From NCBI GenBank assembly GCA_026193755.1, contig JAPHUI010000110.1, forward strand, positions 1-5,370: 5,370 nt of DNA, read 5' to 3'. This stretch comes from Ignavibacteriaceae bacterium (GTDB taxonomy: Bacteria > Bacteroidota > Ignavibacteria > Ignavibacteriales > Ignavibacteriaceae). The position numbers and the translations under genes were made by a program. Under the pieces are notes generated by a model, which had not been told where the DNA came from, ran no database searches, and was given only the letters and a program-made list of their open reading frames with translations. Shown in pieces: positions 1 through 5,370 of the stretch (positions within the stretch are counted from its first letter, which is position 1; each line of letters starts with the position of its first letter).

Positions 1-272
1 ATGAATTCACCAAGTTCAGGATTAAAAATGCTCCAGGCTTCGAATATATGCTGATTAAGCGAATCTGATTTGTATTGAGTGAGAACATAAATTCTTCTTA
101 ATTCAGAATTCAGACAGTTAGATAGTGTAAAATCAACTATTCTGTATTTCCCTCCGAAAGGAACGGCAGGTTTGCTTCGTACTTTAGTGAGTGGAAACAA
201 CCTTTCTCCCTGTCCGCCGGCAAGAAGCATTGTTATGGTATCTCTTAATATTGAAGAGCCTTGAAGGGACAT
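1..272 (-). CDS. glgC: Glucose-1-phosphate adenylyltransferase (ADP-glucose pyrophosphorylase), N-terminal part
   Basis: GlgC makes ADP-glucose and pyrophosphate from ATP and glucose-1-phosphate, the committed step of bacterial glycogen synthesis in the cytoplasm. Reading the minus strand from the ATG at 272-270 gives 90 codons with no stop before the window edge, so the gene is cut by the window rather than broken. The visible part is the start of the nucleotidyltransferase domain. The glycine-rich nucleotide-binding loop [13 protein letters not shown] lies at residues 17-29. The ADP-glucose pyrophosphorylase signature follows at about 33-56 ([16 protein letters not shown], then TLSNCLNS), then [16 protein letters not shown] at 61-76. 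The family is usually about 400-430 residues, so roughly four fifths lie outside. The start at 272 is supported by an AAAGGA six bases upstream. An in-frame ATG at residue 15 sits too close to the nucleotide loop to be preferred. The gene is divergent from the aminopeptidase gene. The family assignment is very secure from these motifs; allosteric properties cannot be judged from this fragment. Confidence 0.95.
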   Translation of the reverse strand, partial: MSLQGSSILRDTITMLLAGGQGERLFPLTKVRSKPAVPFGGKYRIVDFTLSNCLNSELRRIYVLTQYKSDSLNQHIFEAWSIFNPELGEF

Positions 273-278
273 TTTCTT

Positions 279-284
279 TCCTTT
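279..284 (-). promoter_or_regulatory. Shine-Dalgarno sequence of glgC
   Basis: On the minus strand AAAGGA is followed by six bases and then the ATG at 272. This is good spacing and supports this start over the internal ATG at codon 15. It is the only clear Shine-Dalgarno-like site among the four protein starts in the window. Confidence 0.5.
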
Positions 285-294
285 AATTTCATTT

Positions 295-325
295 CAAAGA
301 TATATAATTATGATTTCATTGGCAA
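295..325 (-). promoter_or_regulatory. Candidate Bacteroidetes-type promoter for glgC
   Basis: Read on the minus strand, TTG (325-323) is followed by 20 bases and then TATCTTTG (302-295). This matches the TTG / TAnnTTTG (-33/-7) promoter described for the primary sigma factor of Bacteroides. The -7 element ends 22 bases upstream of the glgC ATG, which would give a short leader that still includes the AAAGGA site. The call rests on consensus matching only, and AT-rich DNA produces such matches by chance, but strand, spacing and position all fit. Confidence 0.4.
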
Positions 326-351
326 TTTAAGAAATGGTTAACTATTAAAAA

Positions 352-380
352 TTGTAAATTTAGAGTACTGATTAATTTTG
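352..380 (+). promoter_or_regulatory. Candidate Bacteroidetes-type promoter for the M1 aminopeptidase gene
   Basis: TTG (352-354), an 18-base spacer and TAATTTTG (373-380) match the TTG / TAnnTTTG consensus. The -7 element ends 32 bases before the ATG at 413, leaving a short, AT-rich leader without a Shine-Dalgarno sequence. It lies back to back with the candidate glgC promoter, the two TTG elements being 26 bases apart. The evidence is motif and position only. Confidence 0.4.
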
Positions 381-412
381 TTTCATTTATTTATTTCAAC
401 GGCGATTTCTAA

Positions 413-2083
413 ATGAAGAAGAAAAAGATTCTTTTAATAATTCTTCTGGTCTGTTTGATTTTAATTTTACCCGGTGCGGTGTATTATAAAATCCAGTTAT
501 ACAAACTGGCTTATATTAACACTTATTTTCATCTGCTGGATGAAGATTATATAACAAAAAATCAAAATAAAATTGATATTCTTAAATATGACCTGTCTTT
601 TGATCTATATCCCGAAAAGAAGATGTTCATTGCTAAAGCAATCCTTACCGGTGAAGTAAAGGATACATCAATCCAATCAATCGATCTTAATTTTTATGAT
701 AATTTCAAAATTAACAGAATCACGTTAGATGATAATTTAACTGGTTATGATAATGAAGGCACGAGATTATCTATACCGTTCAATCCTTCTATGGGGGCAA
801 AATTCAAAATAGAAGTCCAGTACGAAGGAACACCAAAAAAGACAGGTCTCGACGGATTTGTATTTGGTAACAGAAACGGACAATCACTTATCTATAATCT
901 CAGCGAACCCAATTATGCTTCATCCTGGTTTCCCTGTAATGATATTCCTTTTGATAAAACATTGCTTGACATAAGTATTACGAACGATTCAAGTGCAGTT
1001 TCAGTTTCAAACGGAGTTTTAGTTGATGTGACCAACAATGGCAGCAGACGAACATATCACTGGAGAACAATGTACCCAATCTCTAGCTATCTAATTGCGG
1101 TTTACTCAGCCGATTACAAGAAATTTTCAGATCAATATATATCTTTAAACAGAAAAGATACCATGAAAGTTGAGTACTATGTTCTCCCCGACAAACTGGA
1201 AGATGCAAAAAAAGATTTCTCAGACCAGGTTAAGGCGATAGGATTTTTTTCACGTACGTTTGGAGAATATCCCTTCATAAAAGAAAAATATGGTATAGCT
1301 GAATTCCTCTGGTATCCTGGGGCAATGGAACATCAAACTATTACCGGCGTCTCATCGAATATGATCGATGGCAAAAAATTTTATGAAGATACTTATGTGC
1401 ACGAGCTCGCTCATCAATGGTGGGGTGATGCAGTAAGTCCAAAAATCTGGAAAGATATATGGTTAAATGAGGGATTTGCATCATATTCAGAAGCATTATA
1501 TTACGAATCACTCACAGGGAAAAGAGCACTTCACTCAACTATGATGAGTAAATACAGTAAGAAATTTGCCGGCACATTGTCTGATCCCGGGAGCTTTTTA
1601 TTTACACGCACCGTTTACGATAAAGGAGCGTGGGTTCTTCATATGTTAAGATGGGAAGTTGGTGACACATCTTTCTTTAATATTCTCAGAACGTATTATG
1701 ATACCTTTAAGTATTCTAATGCTACCACAAAAGATTTTCAGGATGTTTGCGAAAAAGTGAGCGGAAAAAATCTTGATAAATTTTTCGAGCAATGGATAAA
1801 AGGTGAAGGCGAAATAGAACTTCAGTATCAAACCGCAATAGAAAATTCAGAAAATGGTTATATCATTAAAATTGAACTTCAGCAGGTTCAGGATGAATAT
1901 GAAGTTTATAATTTCCCGCTTCTGATAAAATTAGCATTTGCAGATAGTTCTGAGAATAGTTATCGGTACGATATTACATCTAAAGATACTTTGGTGGAAA
2001 TCTCAGTAAATAAATATCCTAACAACATCGAGCTTGACCCAGATAACTGGCTGCTTGCAACTATCAATCTGAAGGAAGAATAA
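413..2083 (+). CDS. Membrane-anchored M1-family zinc aminopeptidase
   Basis: This is a metallo-aminopeptidase of the gluzincin M1 family (PepN / leukotriene A4 hydrolase relatives), which removes N-terminal residues from peptides. The 556 residues open with four lysines and a hydrophobic stretch at about 6-24, most simply an uncleaved signal anchor that places the enzyme on the periplasmic face of the inner membrane. There is no convincing lipobox: Cys14 lies inside the hydrophobic core. An N-terminal beta domain covers about 50-235. The thermolysin-like domain follows, with GAMEH at 303-307 (the exopeptidase motif, usually GAMEN), HELAH at 330-334 and Glu353 in WLNEGFAS as third zinc ligand (HExxH-x18-E). 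Tyr402 in VYDKGAW is the likely transition-state tyrosine. A short beta-rich tail covers about 470-556. The helical C-terminal domain of PepN-type enzymes (about 850-900 residues) is absent, but both ends look intact. All catalytic residues are present, so activity is expected; substrate is unknown. No Shine-Dalgarno sequence precedes the ATG. The next gene starts 64 nt downstream. Confidence 0.92.
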   Translation: MKKKKILLIILLVCLILILPGAVYYKIQLYKLAYINTYFHLLDEDYITKNQNKIDILKYDLSFDLYPEKKMFIAKAILTGEVKDTSIQSIDLNFYDNFKINRITLDDNLTGYDNEGTRLSIPFNPSMGAKFKIEVQYEGTPKKTGLDGFVFGNRNGQSLIYNLSEPNYASSWFPCNDIPFDKTLLDISITNDSSAVSVSNGVLVDVTNNGSRRTYHWRTMYPISSYLIAVYSADYKKFSDQYISLNRKDTMKVEYYVLPDKLEDAKKDFSDQVKAIGFFSRTFGEYPFIKEKYGIAEFLWYPGAMEHQTITGVSSNMIDGKKFYEDTYVHELAHQWWGDAVSPKIWKDIWLNEGFASYSEALYYESLTGKRALHSTMMSKYSKKFAGTLSDPGSFLFTRTVYDKGAWVLHMLRWEVGDTSFFNILRTYYDTFKYSNATTKDFQDVCEKVSGKNLDKFFEQWIKGEGEIELQYQTAIENSENGYIIKIELQQVQDEYEVYNFPLLIKLAFADSSENSYRYDITSKDTLVEISVNKYPNNIELDPDNWLLATINLKEE

Positions 2084-2111
2084 GCATGTTTTTTTTGCTT
2101 TGTCATATTCT

Positions 2112-2119
2112 TAGTTTTG
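2112..2119 (+). promoter_or_regulatory. Possible -7 promoter element upstream of lpxH
   Basis: TAGTTTTG matches TAnnTTTG and ends 28 bases before the GTG start of lpxH. The -33 partner is poor: the nearest TTG triplets (2095-2097 and 2100-2102) are too close, and an eight-T run (2089-2096) occupies the expected position. It may be an internal promoter for the lpxH-PBP1A pair, but read-through from the aminopeptidase gene is equally possible. Confidence 0.25.
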
Positions 2120-2147
2120 TTCATTCCTTAATAATTTTATTGAATTA

Positions 2148-2870
2148 GTGGAAAAAGTATATTTTTTTATTTCCGATATCCATTTAGGTTTTCAGGATAA
2201 AGCAGAAGAAGACGAAAAAGAAAAAAAACTTATTAATTTTTTAAAATTTGCCGAAACGAATTGTGACGAATTGTTTATTGTTGGCGATCTTTTTGATTAC
2301 TGGTTTGAATATAGAAGAGTTTATCAGAAAGGTTTTTATCGTACTCTTAGCGCTTTGAAAGATTTAAGCGAAAGAAATATTAAATTCCACTATTTTATTG
2401 GTAACCACGATTTTCTTCACCGTGATTTTTTTGAAAAGGAATTCAGTGCAATTATGCATCCCGATGCACTTTCCACAGAACTGAACGGCAAAAAATTTTT
2501 TATAGCTCACGGCGACGGTTTGGTAAGTAATGATACCGGTTATAATATTATCAAGTGGATCTTGAGGAATAGATTCTTTCAATGGCTTTATTCTCTCCTT
2601 CATCCGGATTTAGGAATTGCGATTGCGAGTAAAACCAGTAAATCAAGTCGTGTTTATACCGAAAAAAAAGATTATGGTGAGGTCGATGGTTTGTTTGAAT
2701 CTGCTAAGAAGAAAATTGATGAAGAATTTGACTATGTCATTTTCGGTCATTTGCATAGACGGTTAATTGTTAATTATAACCAGGGAACTTATATCAACCT
2801 TGGTTCGTGGTTGGATAAGCCTTGTTACGGTGTTTTCAGAAATGAAAAGTTCGAAATAATTGAATTGTAA
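2148..2870 (+). CDS. lpxH: UDP-2,3-diacylglucosamine diphosphatase, LpxH-type calcineurin-like phosphoesterase
   Basis: LpxH hydrolyses UDP-2,3-diacylglucosamine to lipid X (2,3-diacylglucosamine 1-phosphate) and UMP in the Raetz pathway of lipid A synthesis, at the cytoplasmic face of the inner membrane. The 240 residues equal the length of E. coli LpxH. The dimetal phosphoesterase motifs appear in order: Asp10-x-His12 (SDIHLG), GDLFD at 46-50 with Asp47, GNHD at 85-88 with Asn86, His121 in AHGDG, and GHLH at 200-203. Between the last two, about 125-180, lies the stretch that forms the substrate cap in LpxH. The start is GTG: an in-frame stop lies 12 codons upstream, no ATG intervenes, and the DxH motif must sit near the N-terminus. 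No Shine-Dalgarno sequence is visible. Proteobacterial LpxH normally reads GNRD, whereas this protein has GNHD as in generic phosphoesterases and many Bacteroidota homologues. LpxH function is therefore likely but not certain; a related hydrolase of another nucleotide-linked substrate is the alternative. PBP1A starts 13 nt after its stop. Confidence 0.83.
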   Translation: MEKVYFFISDIHLGFQDKAEEDEKEKKLINFLKFAETNCDELFIVGDLFDYWFEYRRVYQKGFYRTLSALKDLSERNIKFHYFIGNHDFLHRDFFEKEFSAIMHPDALSTELNGKKFFIAHGDGLVSNDTGYNIIKWILRNRFFQWLYSLLHPDLGIAIASKTSKSSRVYTEKKDYGEVDGLFESAKKKIDEEFDYVIFGHLHRRLIVNYNQGTYINLGSWLDKPCYGVFRNEKFEIIEL

Positions 2871-2883
2871 TTATCGTTAACCT

Positions 2884-5154
2884 ATGTCTGATGCCGACTA
2901 CGAAAAATACTTTAACGATAGTGATTATAGAAACAACAAAATGAAGAAGAAGAAAAAAAATAAAAGTAAAGTCCGGTTTATCACGGGGTCGATAATAGTT
3001 GTCATTTTAGGAATATTTATTGGGTATATATACAGCGGTTTACCTTCACTTGAAGAATTAGAAAATCCGAAACCTCAGCTTGCAAGTAAAGTATTCTCTG
3101 CAGATGGGGAACTGCTAGGACAGTATTTTATTGAAAACAGGACTGAAACAAGCATAAACAATTTACCTCCCCACTTGATTCAGGCGTTGATTGCTACCGA
3201 AGACCGGCAATTCTACAATCATTGGGGTGTTGATCTGCCTCGTTTCATTAAAGCTATGGTTAAAAACCTCTTCTCACTTTCTTTAAAGGAAGGAGCAAGC
3301 ACTATAACTCAACAGCTTGCAAGAAATCTTTATGATCTGAAAGTAAAAAGAGAAACGGGTTTTGACAAAGCCGTCAGAAAACTTCGTGAGTGGATAACAG
3401 CTGTTCAGATAGAGAAGAATTTTACTAAGAGTGAAATTATAGAATTATACATGAATGTTTCTTACTTCGGCAAAAGTGCTTATGGTATTGAATCTGCCAG
3501 TCATGTTTACTTTAATAAAAGTGCCAGTGAGTTAACAATTCCCGAATCGGCATTATTCATAGCATTACTTAAGTCACCAAGAGATTATGATCCGGTTAGA
3601 AACTATGATGCTGCAATTGAAAGAAGAAACCTCGTTATGCATAACATGGTAGTTACTGGCTTATTGGATGAAAACGAATATAAAGAGTTAAAAGAAGAAC
3701 CGATTGTGCTTGCTTCAGAAAAACCCAACGTTATGACAAGTATTGCCCCGCATTTTATGGAGTACGTTCGTTTGCAAATGTCTGAGATTGCAGATAAATA
3801 CGGCTACGATCTTTATCGTGATGGTTTGAACATTTATACTTCACTAGACTCCAGAATGCAAAAAATAGCTAATGATGCAGTTGCTAAACACATCGAGGAA
3901 TATCAGAAGTTATTTGAAAAAAACTGGAGCTGGAAAAAGAATAAAGATTTGCTTGCAACACTATTGGATGAATCAATAAAACGATTAAAAGAATACATTA
4001 ATGAGAGTGATCCTGTAAAAAAAGCTGAAATATATAACAGATTAAAAAAGAATGAATCATTTATTGATTCAGTTAAATCTAATGCTACAAAACTTGAAGT
4101 CGGTTTCGTTGTTTTGGATCCACTCACAGGTGAAATAAAAGCCATGGTTGGTGGAGAAAACCGGGTGTTCGGAAGAGGATTAAATCATGTAACCGGAATA
4201 AAAAGACAACCAGGTTCCGCTTTCAAACCTATAATTTATGCAACCGCAATTGAAAACGGTTATTTTCCGGCTTACACAATTCTTAACCAAAAATTTGATT
4301 ACAATGGCTGGAGTCCTTCAAATTCCAATGATGAGTACACTGGATATGAAACAATGAGATACGCTCTGGCAAAGTCACTTAATGTTATAACAGGCAGGAT
4401 GACGATAAGTGAAATTGCTCCACCCAAACAAGTTGTAAAAATCGCTCAAAGAATGGGAATTAAATCTACTATTGATCCCTACCCTTCTATAGCTTTGGGT
4501 ACATCAGAGTTGTCTCCTCTTGAATTGACCTCAGCGTTTGGAACTTTTGTAAACAACGGTGTTCACGTTGAACCTATTTCAGTTTTAAAGTTAGAAACTA
4601 AAAATGGAATAACTGTCGAGGAGTTTTTACCTGAAAATGTGCAGGCAATTTCGCCACAGACTGCATCTATAATGGAAAGTATGATGATGGATGTTATCAA
4701 TTATGGAACCGGTGCTGGTGTGAGAAAATATTATCAGTATCCCGCTGCAGGAAAAACAGGAACCACACAAAATTTTTCCGATGCCTGGTTTGTTGGATAT
4801 ACTCCCAAACTTGTCGCAGGCTGTTGGGTTGGATTTGACGATCACAGAGTTAAGTTCACTGACTGGTATGGACAAGGTGCAAGAGCGGCACTTCCAATCT
4901 GGGCAATATTTATGGAGGGTGCATATAAGGAACTAAAAATTCCGGTTGGATACTTTAATTTTGCTGATGGTATTGATACCGTAGCTTTTTGTAAAAAAAC
5001 GATGGAACTCGGAGATACGAGGTTAGCGAACAATTACTGTCCCGAAGTTGTTTATGATATTATTAATCCAAAACATATGCCCCTTACTTGCGAAATTCAT
5101 ACTGATAAGAATGTTATCATCCGTGAAGAAAGAAAAGGAGAAACCGGTTGGTAA
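2884..5154 (+). CDS. mrcA: Class A penicillin-binding protein (PBP1A): bifunctional peptidoglycan glycosyltransferase/transpeptidase
   Basis: This bifunctional enzyme polymerises lipid II into glycan strands and cross-links the stem peptides in the periplasm. Of its 756 residues, 1-30 are an acidic, tyrosine-containing tail followed by a lysine cluster, and about 32-52 are a transmembrane anchor. The GT51 domain (about 70-240) shows EDRQFYNHWGVD with catalytic Glu106, GASTITQQ at 137-144, KLREW with Glu169, and ELYMNVSYFG at 187-196. The penicillin-binding domain (about 403-675) has all three motifs: SAFK at 445-448 with nucleophile Ser445, SLN at 498-500, and KTGT at 624-627. A charged, mostly helical linker lies at about 337-402. 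The C-terminal tail carries Cys703, Cys719 and Cys736 in the spaced pattern common in this family. Both active sites look intact. The start is ATG 13 nt after lpxH. A second ATG at codon 20 would remove only the acidic tail and is possible, since neither start has a Shine-Dalgarno sequence. Co-transcription with lpxH is very likely. A PBP1C role is less likely given the overall motifs and tail. Confidence 0.95.
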   Translation: MSDADYEKYFNDSDYRNNKMKKKKKNKSKVRFITGSIIVVILGIFIGYIYSGLPSLEELENPKPQLASKVFSADGELLGQYFIENRTETSINNLPPHLIQALIATEDRQFYNHWGVDLPRFIKAMVKNLFSLSLKEGASTITQQLARNLYDLKVKRETGFDKAVRKLREWITAVQIEKNFTKSEIIELYMNVSYFGKSAYGIESASHVYFNKSASELTIPESALFIALLKSPRDYDPVRNYDAAIERRNLVMHNMVVTGLLDENEYKELKEEPIVLASEKPNVMTSIAPHFMEYVRLQMSEIADKYGYDLYRDGLNIYTSLDSRMQKIANDAVAKHIEEYQKLFEKNWSWKKNKDLLATLLDESIKRLKEYINESDPVKKAEIYNRLKKNESFIDSVKSNATKLEVGFVVLDPLTGEIKAMVGGENRVFGRGLNHVTGIKRQPGSAFKPIIYATAIENGYFPAYTILNQKFDYNGWSPSNSNDEYTGYETMRYALAKSLNVITGRMTISEIAPPKQVVKIAQRMGIKSTIDPYPSIALGTSELSPLELTSAFGTFVNNGVHVEPISVLKLETKNGITVEEFLPENVQAISPQTASIMESMMMDVINYGTGAGVRKYYQYPAAGKTGTTQNFSDAWFVGYTPKLVAGCWVGFDDHRVKFTDWYGQGARAALPIWAIFMEGAYKELKIPVGYFNFADGIDTVAFCKKTMELGDTRLANNYCPEVVYDIINPKHMPLTCEIHTDKNVIIREERKGETGW

Positions 5155-5159
5155 TACGT

Positions 5160-5270
5160 AATTAAGAATGAATAATTAATAATGAAGAATTCTCAATAGC
5201 AGATTTAACAAATTCAATAAATGAGTATTAAATTTGAAATATAAAAATTCTTCATCATTCATTCTTAATT
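5160..5270. repeat. Long nested AT-rich inverted repeat between PBP1A and tRNA-Leu
   Basis: The outer arms match perfectly over 14 bp: AATTAAGAATGAAT at 5160-5173 against its reverse complement at 5257-5270. After a bulge of eight bases (5174-5181) opposite one (5256), a second perfect 10-bp stem follows: ATGAAGAATT at 5182-5191 against 5246-5255. Inside lies another hairpin: 5209-5219 pairs with 5226-5236 with one mismatch (10 of 11) around a six-base loop, extended by ATTT 5203-5206 against 5237-5240 past a two-base bulge. Nearly the whole 111 bp can thus fold as one stem. It contains no gene. It starts five bases after the PBP1A stop and ends 12 bases before the tRNA. There is no GC-rich stem or following T-run, so it is not a classical intrinsic terminator. 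It could be a small dispersed repeat or a miniature element, or act in 3'-end formation; the sequence alone does not decide. Confidence 0.75.
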
Positions 5271-5282
5271 GTTCATTGATTT

Positions 5283-5369
5283 GCCCGGATGGTGAAATTG
5301 GTATACACGCTAGCTTCAGGAGCTAGTTGGCGCAAGCCAGTGCAGGTTCAAGTCCTGTTCCGGGCACCA
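5283..5369 (+). tRNA. tRNA-Leu(CAG): tRNA-Leu, anticodon CAG, with encoded CCA
   Basis: The complete class II tRNA reads CUG codons. The acceptor stem pairs GCCCGGA (5283-5289) with TCCGGGC (5359-5365); the discriminator is A5366, and CCA is encoded at 5367-5369. The D stem is GTG 5292-5294 with CAC 5306-5308, and the loop contains GG. The anticodon stem CTAGC 5310-5314 pairs with GCTAG 5322-5326 around the loop TTCAGGA, giving anticodon CAG at 5317-5319. The long variable arm (5327-5341) forms TGGC/GCCA closed by a GCAA tetraloop, as expected for leucine. The T stem GCAGG 5342-5346 pairs with CCTGT 5354-5358 (one G-T pair) around TTCAAGT. Every arm folds without a mismatch other than that wobble. 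No clear promoter of its own is seen in the 12 bases between it and the inverted repeat. Confidence 0.97.
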
Positions 5370-5370
5370 C

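Noticed and set aside
451..475. Lipobox making the aminopeptidase a lipoprotein (Cys14)
   Set aside because: The residue before the Cys is Val, not Gly, Ala or Ser, and the Cys sits in the middle of the hydrophobic stretch rather than at its end.
2082..2100. Possible intrinsic terminator after the aminopeptidase gene (AAGCA / TGCTT around an eight-T run)
   Set aside because: The stem is only 5 bp and AT-rich, and the T-run is in the loop rather than after the stem, so it does not look like a working terminator.
4627..4875. Minus-strand open frames inside the aminopeptidase, lpxH and PBP1A genes (for example 1646-1831, 2364-2603, 3903-4145, 4627-4875, 4842-5033)
   Set aside because: They lie wholly opposite strongly conserved coding sequence, have no recognisable domain or ribosome binding site, and are read as antisense shadows.
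5231..5282. A dedicated promoter for tRNA-Leu
   Set aside because: TTG at 5234-5236 and TAATTG at 5266-5271 are incomplete matches at the wrong spacing, and both lie inside the inverted repeat. No full TAnnTTTG is present.
5283..5370. The tRNA 3' end as an attachment site of an integrated element
   Set aside because: Only one base follows the CCA in the window, and no integrase gene or duplicated tRNA 3' end is visible.
1..5370. A new defence, toxin-antitoxin or mobile system
   Set aside because: Every long reading frame belongs to a clear housekeeping family, and no small unknown gene pair, transposase, integrase or repeat-spacer array was found on either strand.

Overview
The window looks like ordinary chromosomal DNA from an AT-rich, Gram-negative member of the Bacteroidota/Ignavibacteriota/Chlorobiota group. 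This placement is inferred. It rests on the AT-rich base composition, promoter-like motifs of the Bacteroidetes type (TTG about 18-20 nt upstream of TAnnTTTG), the lack of Shine-Dalgarno sequences before three of four protein genes, a lipid A gene (so an outer membrane), and a GlgC plus a PBP1A of the kind seen in that group. A tRNA gene with an encoded CCA end and the presence of glgC would fit Ignavibacteria or Chlorobi somewhat better than Bacteroides-like lineages, but no species can be named from this sequence alone.

Layout. Positions 1-272 (minus strand) hold the first 90 codons of glgC, the ADP-glucose pyrophosphorylase of glycogen synthesis, which runs off the left edge. A 140-bp divergent spacer (273-412) carries one plausible Bacteroidetes-type promoter facing each way. 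Three plus-strand genes follow: a membrane-anchored compact M1 zinc aminopeptidase (413-2083), an LpxH-type UDP-2,3-diacylglucosamine diphosphatase with a GTG start (2148-2870), and a class A penicillin-binding protein, PBP1A (2884-5154). The lpxH-PBP1A gap is only 13 nt, so these two are almost certainly co-transcribed. The 64-nt gap before lpxH has its own -7-like element, so the aminopeptidase may or may not belong to the same transcript. From 5160 to 5270 there is a long, nested, AT-rich inverted repeat that can fold almost end to end. It is followed by a complete tRNA-Leu(CAG) gene (5283-5366, with CCA at 5367-5369).

Functionally, the plus-strand genes act at the cell envelope: PBP1A polymerises and cross-links peptidoglycan, LpxH carries out the UMP-releasing step of lipid A synthesis, and the aminopeptidase probably trims peptides at the outer face of the inner membrane. 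GlgC is transcribed away from them and belongs to carbon storage.

I found no mobile-element gene, CRISPR array, toxin-antitoxin pair or defence system. All coding space is explained by recognisable housekeeping families. The least explained element is the inverted repeat between the PBP1A gene and the tRNA.
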